DNA of 64,000 nucleotides from Ferrovum sp. PN-J185. GTDB lineage: Bacteria; Pseudomonadota; Gammaproteobacteria; Burkholderiales; Ferrovaceae. The DNA lies in NCBI RefSeq assembly GCF_001581925.1, contig NZ_LQZA01000004.1, positions 81,764-145,763 on the forward strand. Reading direction: 5' to 3'. A program made the position numbers and the translations under genes. Below, piece by piece: positions 16,244 through 23,196 of this stretch (within the stretch, counting starts at the first letter, position 1; each line of letters starts with the position of its first letter). The notes below the pieces were generated by a model. It worked only from the letters and a program-made list of their open reading frames with translations, did not search any database and had not been told where the DNA came from.

Positions 16244-17221
16244 ATGACTATGAAAAACGTTTGGTGTGTGAGAGCTGAGTTTGGTACGTATACCAACCAC
16301 TTTGTAAAAGGTGGTTACGTTGGTATCGGCTATGGTTTAACTTCTAGCTTGGCTAGCGTTACGACTAGAGAAGAACTGACTTCTTTGTATAAAGCTGCAC
16401 ACCCCGAAGAAACAAGTAACTTGGTTGTCGGGCAGCAAGTTGGACAAATCGCACGATTCCTTCTTGACATGAAAGAGGGTGATTACGTTATTACCCCTGC
16501 AGCTGATACCGAGTGGCTGCACTATGGACAGCTAACCGATAAAACCTATTGGTTTGATGATGTGAACAGCGATGGATGCCCATACTTTCACAAGCGCGGC
16601 GTTGAGTGGGCTAGTGAAAAGTTGAGTAGGTCTGCTTTCTCTGTCCCATTTCAAAATACCGTTCGTTCATCGCTAACCGTTTTCGGCATTAGCCAACAAG
16701 ATGAGTTCCTAACGGTAATCAAAGCAGATGGTCATGTGTCGCAAAAGAATACGGCTGTTTATGACCCCTACGAATCAGTGCTCGAGCAAGTTCTTGAGTT
16801 AGATGACAAAGAGTTTGAAATACTTGTTGGATACCTTTTGACTGCAATAGGCTTTGAAGAAAGCCAAGTTACAGGCAAGACGGGTGATGGCGGTGTTGAT
16901 GCGACAGGTATATTGAACGTAGCTAACCTTGCAAAGGTTAAGGTCTTCGTTCAGGCAAAGCGTTACAAGCGTGGTTCGAAAATAAATGCGAACGTTGTTA
17001 AGCAACTAAGAACAGCTATACCTGTTGGTGGTCAAGGTGCTTTTATTACTACCGCAGACTTTCAAAGTGCTGCTGCTGATGTAGCAGTAGAGGCAGGCTT
17101 CCCAAGAATCGGCTTAATAAACGGCAAACAGCTTGTAGATTTGTTAGTTGAACACTGGGAAGACTTGCCAACAGAGTTTAGAGACCGACTCGGGTTACGT
17201 ATTGGACTAATAAGGGCTTAA
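16244..17221 (+). CDS. Mrr-like (type IV) restriction endonuclease, 325 aa
   Basis: An N-terminal domain of about 170 residues (KNVWCVRAEFGTYTNHF to SVPFQNTVRSSL) is shared by many Mrr-like nucleases and probably recognises substrate. The C-terminal Mrr catalytic domain shows GDGGVDATG (Asp219) and VFVQAKRYK (Gln237, Lys239), the PD-(D/E)xK variant of the family. Such enzymes cut modified or foreign DNA. The start has two candidates, 16244 and 16250 (MKNVW). It diverges from the hsd operon, and its stop shares a base with the next start, so the two downstream genes are coupled. Confidence 0.85.
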   Translation: MTMKNVWCVRAEFGTYTNHFVKGGYVGIGYGLTSSLASVTTREELTSLYKAAHPEETSNLVVGQQVGQIARFLLDMKEGDYVITPAADTEWLHYGQLTDKTYWFDDVNSDGCPYFHKRGVEWASEKLSRSAFSVPFQNTVRSSLTVFGISQQDEFLTVIKADGHVSQKNTAVYDPYESVLEQVLELDDKEFEILVGYLLTAIGFEESQVTGKTGDGGVDATGILNVANLAKVKVFVQAKRYKRGSKINANVVKQLRTAIPVGGQGAFITTADFQSAAADVAVEAGFPRIGLINGKQLVDLLVEHWEDLPTEFRDRLGLRIGLIRA

Positions 17222-17673
17222 TGATGAAAAAGACACTTTATATCGACATGGATAACGTGTTGGTGGACTTTCCATCAGGCATATTACAAACGCCTGAAGC
17301 AGTGCAAGTGGAGTATGAAGATAGACTTGATGAAGTGCCGCACATCTTCTCAAAAATGCAACCTATCGAAGGTGCTGTTGCTGCATTCGAAGAACTTTCA
17401 ACATTATTTGATACCTATATCCTCTCAACTGCGCCTTGGGAAAATGCTACGGCTTGGAGCGATAAGTTGGATTGGGTGAAGAAGTATTTGGGGAAACCAG
17501 CACATAAGCGATTGATACTGTCGCACCATAAAAATCTAAACGATGGTCACTACTTAGTAGACGACAGAACAAAGAACGGTGTCGATAGATTCAAAGGCGT
17601 TCACATACACTTTGGAACTAACGACTTTCCTGATTGGAACTCAGTAACTAGCTACTTAAAGCAAAACACATAG
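17221..17673 (+). CDS. 5'(3')-deoxyribonucleotidase-like HAD protein, 150 aa
   Basis: TLYIDMDNVLVDFPSG carries HAD motif I with the two catalytic Asp residues. STAPW is the motif II Ser/Thr region, and DGHYLVDDRTKNGVDRFKG supplies the motif IV acidic pair. This matches the NT5C family, which removes phosphate from deoxyribonucleoside monophosphates. It is translationally coupled to the Mrr-like nuclease (TAATG overlap), an arrangement that suggests joint action. A hairpin terminator follows at 17714. Joint action in defence is my inference; a simple nucleotide-salvage passenger is the alternative. Confidence 0.8.
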   Translation: MMKKTLYIDMDNVLVDFPSGILQTPEAVQVEYEDRLDEVPHIFSKMQPIEGAVAAFEELSTLFDTYILSTAPWENATAWSDKLDWVKKYLGKPAHKRLILSHHKNLNDGHYLVDDRTKNGVDRFKGVHIHFGTNDFPDWNSVTSYLKQNT

Positions 17674-17713
17674 ATGGGGTTGTAAATCACCACCTCAAAT
17701 CTGTAAGTACTCC

Positions 17714-17743
17714 ATAGCCGTTTTTTGCACGGCTATTTTTTTG
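17714..17743 (+). terminator. Rho-independent terminator
   Basis: ATAGCCG (17714-17720) pairs with CGGCTAT (17730-17736) and is followed by seven T residues. It closes the Mrr-like/nucleotidase transcription unit. Confidence 0.8.
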
Positions 17744-18036
17744 TCTGCTGTAACCCTTTTTTAAGCCCTACAAGCTGCGCTAGTGTCAGCTCTGCTACCC
17801 AAGCCAGCCCTCAACCTTCAAAACGCTTGCAGGGCTTGTGCGCAAATCACGCATTGTTAGTGGCTAATCTGCCACGAAAACAGCTAAATAAGTACTGAGC
17901 ATGTTTTATACAAAACATTATCAGTGCAGCTAAGTCGTTGATTTTCAATAGGCTAGCAACAGGCAAAAAAGGGGTAGGAATATTGAACATAAGAAAACAT
18001 ACTGCATGCAACGTTTTAATAGGAAAGCAGGACGAA
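17744..18036. other. non-coding spacer before the small recombinase gene
   Basis: I see no gene here. An in-frame TTG at 17938 could extend the recombinase by 33 residues, but that extension has no recognisable domain. GTCGTTGATTTTC near 17935 recalls GTTGTTGATTTA near 20565 and 21094, so this may hold another copy of an element-end motif. Confidence 0.4.
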
Positions 18037-18606
18037 ATGACGAAGCAAGCAAAAACACTAAACGAGCGCGAACTGCAAAGATTGCTTGAAAGTGCAGCAG
18101 CTACAAAAAGCGCAAAGCGCAACCGTGCAATCCTGCTGCTCACGCACTTAGCTGGTATGCGCATTGGCGAAGTTGCTGCTGTTCGCGTTTGCGATGTGCT
18201 TGCTACAGACGGAACAGTGCGTGATGAAATCAACTTAAGCGCAATGCAAACGAAGGGCAACAAGAGCAGGACAGTGCTTTTAAATGAGCGTATGCGCAGC
18301 GAGCTTGAAAGCTACGTCCGCACGTTGCGCATTAAAGATGTAAAGCAAGCTTTGTTTGCTACGCAGCGCAGCGCAGCGTTTACTGCAAACTCGCTAACCC
18401 AAATCGTTAACGGTATTTACAAGCAAGCGGGCTTTGACAGCGGCAGCAGTCATAGCGGTCGCAGAACTTTTTTAACTAACCTTGCTGAGAAAGGCGTTAG
18501 CGTAAGAGTGATGATGGCACTTGCTGGTCATAGCGCAATGTCTACTACTCAACGTTACATTGATTTGCGTCCAGGAGTGCTGCGTAACGCTATTGAACTT
18601 GTTTGA
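18037..18606 (+). CDS. small tyrosine recombinase, catalytic domain only, 189 aa
   Basis: The ATG at 18037 follows an AGGAC ribosome site. The protein is a near-minimal catalytic domain with the complete tyrosine-recombinase set: Arg42 (AGMRIGEV), Lys in the KGNKSR hairpin (about 74-77), His139 and Arg142 (HSGRRTF), His165 (LAGHSAMST) and Tyr174 (TQRYIDL). The usual N-terminal SAM-like core-binding domain is absent. It ends four bases from the 3' end of the larger integrase, tail to tail. It may act as an excision or resolution enzyme or as a separate island's integrase. Confidence 0.85.
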   Translation: MTKQAKTLNERELQRLLESAAATKSAKRNRAILLLTHLAGMRIGEVAAVRVCDVLATDGTVRDEINLSAMQTKGNKSRTVLLNERMRSELESYVRTLRIKDVKQALFATQRSAAFTANSLTQIVNGIYKQAGFDSGSSHSGRRTFLTNLAEKGVSVRVMMALAGHSAMSTTQRYIDLRPGVLRNAIELV

Positions 18607-18609
18607 TAG

Positions 18610-20043
18610 CTACTGAGACTTGGTCTTAGCTTTGCTTTTAGCCTTGCTAGCCTTAGCTGCAACTTTCGCAGATTGGTACAAGTCAGGAACTTCTACAGGC
18701 TTAAACAATGCTTGACGAGCATTAGGCGCTTTAAGCTTGTGTTTGATTTGCTTGAGCGTGCCTCGGTCATAGCGCTTCATCAACATTTCAGGCGAGTTTC
18801 CAAGTGCCTTAGCTAAGTCACGCATATCCACATCGTCATAGTCCATTACCGCTGTACTAAACAAGCTGCGGAAGCTGTAAAGCACTCTTTTTCTTCCAGT
18901 GTTCCTATCTTTCAACATGTTGTACTCTTCAAGAAAGTGCTGGAACATATGCAGCGCACTTGCCAAGCCTTCGCCGTCACTCGTCATGAATATCTTGTCT
19001 TCATTCTTAGTTTCGATGAGGTGCTGTAACTTGTTTGATTTCCTAATATTTTTATAGCGTCTATTCGCAATCTCTTTCAGCACTCTGTATGTCATGTCAT
19101 AACCAACAGCATGCCTAGTACCTTCTTTGCCATCTACGAATAACGAAACTATTGGTGTCCAGACTGTGTTTGGAAGCGGATTTCCTTCTTCGTCATACGG
19201 CCCATTGCTCAACTCAACATACTCTCGTTCGTAGTCGATCATTTCTTCTTTTTCAACTTCATCTTCAACAAACTGCACACCTGCTGTTTCGTGCTGCACT
19301 TCGAACTCTATGTTCTTCCACTGCAAATCTAACAACTCTTTTCCGGGTCGCGCTCCTGTATCAACTAACACCCTTACGTAGTCATGTACTACTTGACGCT
19401 TTTCTTTGTGGTGTTGACGTCCATTAGCAACCCACTCTGGCATGTTTGCAAGAATGATGTTTGTTTCATATACCGTAAAGGTTGCGTGCCTCTCGCTCTT
19501 TTGCCCTTTCGTTTCCAGATAGGGCATTTTTAAACCTGACATCAAGTTGCGTGAGATTGCTTCCTTAAAAATCATATTGAGCACAACGTTGTGCTTTCTT
19601 ACTGTGCTGTACTTGGGTGTCTTGCCCATCTCTTTCACGCGCCACTTCTCATAATCTTCGATGGTTTCGCTTGTAATATTTGAGATGACCATGCTTCCAA
19701 AAAACGGAACAAGGTACTTGTCGATGATGCGCTTGTACTGTGTGTAGGAATCGACTTTGTGACCAGAAGCTATTCGCGCTTCCATTGCTTTCAAAACTAA
19801 CTGTGCAACATCACGCAGTCGTTTTGTAACTACTGGCAAGTTTTCCTCTTTTCGCAAAAGAGCTTTAGCCAGTATTTTTTGTGCAGCAGCATTTGCCTTG
19901 TTTAAATCACGCTCTTTTGTAGTTTGCGTAAACCACGTGTCTTCCACCTTGTATCTGCAATACCAAACTTCAGTGTTTGGGCGCTTGAAGACAACAAGCT
20001 CGCGCTCTATAAGTTGATGTGTGTCGTCACGTTTTACGGGCAT
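18610..20043 (-). CDS. tyrosine-recombinase integrase, 477 aa
   Basis: This is the likely integrase of the island, reading away from the attachment region with its start about 100 bp from the intron-bearing tRNA. An N-terminal arm-binding region and a SAM-like core-binding domain (about 75-170) precede the catalytic domain. Arg232 lies in DTGARPGKELLDLQW, Arg392 in LYSFRSLFST and the nucleophile Tyr425 in MLMKRYDRG. The two usual His residues are replaced by Tyr389 (YSFR) and Asn416 (LGNSPE). The C-terminus is an Ala/Lys-rich tail. The frame is intact. Confidence 0.88.
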   Translation of the reverse strand: MPVKRDDTHQLIERELVVFKRPNTEVWYCRYKVEDTWFTQTTKERDLNKANAAAQKILAKALLRKEENLPVVTKRLRDVAQLVLKAMEARIASGHKVDSYTQYKRIIDKYLVPFFGSMVISNITSETIEDYEKWRVKEMGKTPKYSTVRKHNVVLNMIFKEAISRNLMSGLKMPYLETKGQKSERHATFTVYETNIILANMPEWVANGRQHHKEKRQVVHDYVRVLVDTGARPGKELLDLQWKNIEFEVQHETAGVQFVEDEVEKEEMIDYEREYVELSNGPYDEEGNPLPNTVWTPIVSLFVDGKEGTRHAVGYDMTYRVLKEIANRRYKNIRKSNKLQHLIETKNEDKIFMTSDGEGLASALHMFQHFLEEYNMLKDRNTGRKRVLYSFRSLFSTAVMDYDDVDMRDLAKALGNSPEMLMKRYDRGTLKQIKHKLKAPNARQALFKPVEVPDLYQSAKVAAKASKAKSKAKTKSQ

Positions 20044-20097
20044 GTGCTTACTTTAAAGTCTTAGCAGTTTACGTGCAACGGATTTTGTAGAAGCAGA

Positions 20098-20133
20098 AAG
20101 AAAAAAAGGGCTGCACACGCTAATGTGCAACCC
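20098..20133 (-). terminator. Rho-independent terminator after the intron-bearing tRNA
   Basis: On the minus strand, GGGTTGCACA pairs with TGTGCAGCCC around TTAGCG, with one internal mismatch, and is followed by a run of at least eight T residues. It lies just 3' of the tRNA and before the integrase start, as expected for a separately terminated tRNA transcript. Confidence 0.85.
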
Positions 20134-20143
20134 TTATCTAATA

Positions 20144-20467
20144 TGGTGGGCCTCCCGTGAGTCGAACACGGCACCAACGGATTATGCTTACCACTACAGT
20201 TTTCACTGCCTGTTTCCAGTTTGTAGTCTGGACTGTCTCTTGTCTTTACGACCTACCCGTACAGTCTCTACACGTTCCAAACATTTCTGTTTGGCTTCGC
20301 TCGGGATTACCACGCTGTTACACAGAGGCTTCCCCGACTTTGAGTAGTTCTACATATAAGCAGAGCTAACTTACCTATATGCAACCCAATCGTTGCCAAC
20401 CATTGCCTAAGCTTTAGGTTGGCTTCTTTTAAGTCCGCTGCTCTAACCAAGCATGAGCTAGAGGCCC
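20144..20467 (-). tRNA. tRNA-Ile2-like (CAU) interrupted by a group I intron
   Basis: Read leftward, exon 1 is 20467-20432 and exon 2 is 20186-20144. Joined, they give a complete cloverleaf: acceptor GGGCCTC/GAGGCCC, D-stem GCTC/GAGC, anticodon stem GCGGA/TCCGT, loop CTCATAA and T-stem CCGTG/CACGG with TTCGACT, then ACCA. The anticodon is CAU and the overall sequence is like tRNA-Ile2, which reads AUA after lysidine modification. The D-loop is two bases longer than in the three nearby tRNA-Ile2 fragments, so the mature tRNA is 79 nt with CCA. If splicing were one base later the anticodon would be UAU, but the intron would then not end in G. Confidence 0.85.
20187..20431 (-). ncRNA. group I intron in the tRNA anticodon loop, 245 nt
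   Basis: The insert between the two tRNA exons contains group I core elements in order. These are a P3/P4-like ACTCAAAGTCGGGGAAGCC, a P4-P6 stretch GTAATCCCGAGCGAAGCC, the P7 5' strand GTGTAGAGACTGTACGGG, the P7 3' strand AGACAGTCCAGACTACA, and a P9-like hairpin. These match the tRNA introns of cyanobacteria and Azoarcus (subgroup IC3) as I remember them. It ends in G as required and has no open frame for a homing endonuclease. The 5' splice site is placed from the anticodon loop; the P1 pairing with GGACT is weak and not certain. Confidence 0.85.
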
Positions 20468-20516
20468 GAAAAATCTATATTCTCCACGTTTTTCTACATT
20501 GCAAACTTGCAAAACT

Positions 20517-20536
20517 GTAGAAGCACTGTAGAAGCA
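20517..20536 (+). repeat. paired GTAGAAGCA motif, right end of island
   Basis: GTAGAAGCACTGTAGAAGCA lies 50 bp from the 5' end of the intron-bearing tRNA. It differs by one base from the pair at 7740-7759, which stands at the same distance from the truncated tRNA. It is a candidate integrase arm site. Confidence 0.55.
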
Positions 20537-20615
20537 CTATTTTAAGGTTAAAAATCTCCTAAGTTGTTGATTTATAAGCGGTTTTTTGAGTACTTACCGC
20601 TTAGTTAAATAGGTT
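20537..20615. other. inverted-repeat spacer beside att copy B
   Basis: No gene is seen. AAGCGGT and ACCGCTT form an inverted repeat near 20576-20604. AGTTGTTGATTTA near 20563 recurs near 21092. These may be recombination-directionality or integrase sites. Confidence 0.35.
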
Positions 20616-20652
20616 ATGAGTCCTCTGCTCTAACCAACTGAGCTATGGGCCC
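20616..20652 (-). repeat. att-like direct repeat copy B (tRNA-Ile2 5' half)
   Basis: This repeat is the same 37-bp tRNA 5' half as copies A and C, with one change in the acceptor strand (GGGCCCATAG). Downstream sequence after CTCATAA is unrelated to a tRNA or an intron, so it is a bare attachment remnant and not a tRNA gene. Confidence 0.8.
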
Positions 20653-20840
20653 GTTAATCTTTACATGCAATTTTGCACTTCTTAACCGCTTCAAAACCAC
20701 ACTAAAACCGCATTTACTACACACCTCGGTTTTTGCTTCGGTGTGTAAGCGGTGTGTAGTGAATTTATACCGCCTAATTCACCACTAACCTCTTGAATCT
20801 ATTGAGGTCTTTGTTACAAGACCCCTAGGGCTTCTTTCTT
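20653..20840. other. 188-bp remnant between two att copies
   Basis: No gene is seen. It holds ACTACACACC (20716-20725) paired with GGTGTGTAGT (20751-20760), an extra GGTGTGT copy at 20740, and a small GGTCTT/AAGACC hairpin near 20806-20823. It is flanked by direct repeats and may be what is left of a second, deleted element. Confidence 0.45.
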
Positions 20841-20877
20841 ATGAGTCCTCTGCTCTAACCAACTGAGCTATAGGCCC
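20841..20877 (-). repeat. att-like direct repeat copy A (tRNA-Ile2 5' half, chromosomal side)
   Basis: This is a perfect match over 37 bp to copy C. It is the outermost copy, next to rpoD, and probably the original 5' end of the chromosomal tRNA-Ile2 gene left behind by integration. No tRNA 3' half follows. Confidence 0.8.
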
Positions 20878-21235
20878 ATGAAGCTAATTTTAGTTGCACA
20901 TTTTTTTGGCTAAAGAAGCGCACACAAAACGTGCAAACTGAAGAAGCAGTATAGAAACAATCTTTTACTACCACACTACGTACAATCTACTTTTTTTACT
21001 CAAACCACATAACAACATTTATCACTGCATACCAAGAAAAAACATTATGGTGTATTGCATATATTTACTATTATCATCACTAAACCATCATAGTTGTTGA
21101 TTTACAGTTTTGGACTCATGACTTAATTCTATTATTAGATCTTTACACTAATTTGTTGCGCTACAGATCTTAAAAACAGTAAATTGTACAGTAAGGCGCG
21201 ACTATTAAAAAGCCATACCTTACTTTTACTACCTA
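20878..21235. other. AT-rich spacer between the island and rpoD
   Basis: No gene is seen in these 358 bp. The original tRNA-Ile2 promoter should lie here, reading leftward. TGAAGAAGCAGTATAGAA near 20939 is a weak relative of the GTAGAAGCA pairs. GTAAGG/CCTTAC near 21191-21224 is a loose inverted repeat downstream of rpoD. Confidence 0.4.
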
Positions 21236-23122
21236 TTAATTATCGTTGTTATCAATAAAACTTCTTAATCGTTCAGAACGTGAAGGATGACGAAGTTTTC
21301 GTAACGCTTTGGCTTCAATTTGACGAATACGCTCACGAGTGACATCAAACTGTTTACCTACCTCTTCAAGAGTATGGTCAGTATTCATCTCGATACCAAA
21401 GCGCATTCTTAGTACTTTGGCTTCACGTTGCGTTAATGAATCAAGCACATCTTTAGTCGCATCACGTAGGCTTGAATATAACGCTGAATCGGATGGCGCC
21501 AGGGTTGCTGTGTCTTCAATAAAATCCCCCAAATGGGAATCATCATCATCGCCAATAGGTGTTTCCATAGAAATAGGCTCTTTAGAAATTTTGAGAATTT
21601 TTCTAATTTTATCCTCAGGCATTTCCATTTTCTTAGCCAATTCTGCAGGATCAGGCTCAAGACCAGTCTCTTGTAGAATTTGGCGAGAAATCCTATTCAT
21701 CTTATTGATGGTTTCAATCATATGCACAGGAATACGAATAGTTCTTGCCTGATCAGCAATAGAACGTGTAATAGCCTGACGTATCCACCATGTTGCATAG
21801 GTAGAGAATTTATAACCGCGACGATATTCAAACTTATCTACCGCCTTCATAAGACCGATATTACCCTCTTGAATAAGATCCAAGAACTGTAAACCACGAT
21901 TCGTGTATTTTTTAGCGATAGAGATCACCAAACGCAAGTTGGCTTCAATCATCTCACGTTTAGCACGTCTTGCACGTGCTTCACCGGTAGACATCTGACG
22001 GGCAATTTCTTTTAAATCTTTAATTGGAAGACCCACATCTTTTTGCAGTTCCAACAAGTTTTCTTGTTGCTCAACCACATTATGTTTAAGTCTAGCTAAT
22101 GAGGCACTATAAGCTTTGCGACCAGCAGACTCTTCAGTAACCCATTTGATGTTAGTTTCATTACCAGGGAAAGACTTAATAAAGTGATTACGCGGCATTC
22201 CCGCCATATCCACGCATAATTTCATAATCTCTTTTTCATGATTACGAACTCGTTCAACTAATTGACGTAATCCATTAGCCAAATTTTCAACTTGTTTGGC
22301 GGTAAAACGAATACCCATTAATTCTTGAGAAATACTTTCTTGTAGGTCCTTGTAAGCGCGACTGCGTGAACCTTTTTCAGCTAACGCCTTTTTCATGCGC
22401 TTACTTAAACGACGAATTGAACCAAAACGCTCCAGTGCATCGGCCTTTAACTGTTCCAGGTTGGCGCTACTGATGCCACCACCTTCACCGTCTTCCCCCT
22501 CCTCTTCTTCTATTTCCATGTCCTCATCATCAGACATCATTTGTGTTTCAAGTTCTTCTTCTTCACCGTTAGGATCAACGAGTCCATCAATAACCTCATC
22601 AACACGTAACTCGTCTTTTTCAATCCTGTCAGCTAGCTCTAAAACTTGATCAATGGTAGAAGGGCAAGAGGAAATAGCCTGAATCATATGCTTCAAGCCA
22701 TCTTCAATACGTTTAGCAATTTCAATCTCACCTTCACGGGTGAGAAGATCAACTGTACCCATTTCACGCATATACATACGTACAGGATCAGTGGTTCTGC
22801 CGAATTCAGAATCTACTGAGGATAATGCTGCTTCTGCTTCTTCAACAATATCTTCATCAGCAACAGGGGGTGGGGCATCAGACATGAGTAACTGTTCGCT
22901 ATCAGGTGCCTCGTCATAGACAGCGATACCCATATCATTGATCATGCCAATAACAGATTCGATTTGTTCAGCATCCAACATGTCATCTGGTAAATGATCG
23001 TTGATCTCTGCATAAGTCAAGAAACCACGCTCTTTACCTAGTACCACTAAATTTTTTAGGCGTGTCCGTTGCTCCTCCAAATCTGTTTGGCGGGATTCGG
23101 ACTTAGAATTATCATTTGCCAT
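21236..23122 (-). CDS. rpoD: RNA polymerase primary sigma factor RpoD (sigma-70), 628 aa
   Basis: RpoD directs RNA polymerase to housekeeping promoters. It shows region 1.1 at the N-terminus, region 1.2 ([13 protein letters not shown]) and an acidic non-conserved insert ([18 protein letters not shown]). Region 2 ([21 protein letters not shown]), region 3, and region 4 with the helix-turn-helix [20 protein letters not shown] follow. I prefer the ATG at 23122 (MANDNSK); a GTG four codons upstream is too close to the AAGGGG site. It follows dnaG, the classical order, and is the last core gene before the island. Confidence 0.97.
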   Translation of the reverse strand: MANDNSKSESRQTDLEEQRTRLKNLVVLGKERGFLTYAEINDHLPDDMLDAEQIESVIGMINDMGIAVYDEAPDSEQLLMSDAPPPVADEDIVEEAEAALSSVDSEFGRTTDPVRMYMREMGTVDLLTREGEIEIAKRIEDGLKHMIQAISSCPSTIDQVLELADRIEKDELRVDEVIDGLVDPNGEEEELETQMMSDDEDMEIEEEEGEDGEGGGISSANLEQLKADALERFGSIRRLSKRMKKALAEKGSRSRAYKDLQESISQELMGIRFTAKQVENLANGLRQLVERVRNHEKEIMKLCVDMAGMPRNHFIKSFPGNETNIKWVTEESAGRKAYSASLARLKHNVVEQQENLLELQKDVGLPIKDLKEIARQMSTGEARARRAKREMIEANLRLVISIAKKYTNRGLQFLDLIQEGNIGLMKAVDKFEYRRGYKFSTYATWWIRQAITRSIADQARTIRIPVHMIETINKMNRISRQILQETGLEPDPAELAKKMEMPEDKIRKILKISKEPISMETPIGDDDDSHLGDFIEDTATLAPSDSALYSSLRDATKDVLDSLTQREAKVLRMRFGIEMNTDHTLEEVGKQFDVTRERIRQIEAKALRKLRHPSRSERLRSFIDNNDN

Positions 23123-23196
23123 GATCAGTGACACCCCTTTGAAAATTGTTAAAAATTAATACATAAAACCTTGTATTCTACCATAAAAGACGCAAC

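Noticed and set aside
20123-20369. Protein-coding frames over the intron-bearing tRNA
   Set aside because: They cross the tRNA exons and the intron core on the opposite strand; the RNA structure explains the conservation-like features.
20187-20431. Archaeal or eukaryotic-type tRNA intron, or a homing endonuclease gene
   Set aside because: Length and core motifs fit a group I ribozyme, and there is no endonuclease reading frame within it.
20616-20877. Copies A and B as functional tRNA genes
   Set aside because: Only the 5' half is present; neither is followed by a matching 3' half or recognisable intron.
22395-22649. Serine-rich plus-strand frame
   Set aside because: Antisense of the acidic repeat of rpoD; low-complexity artefact.
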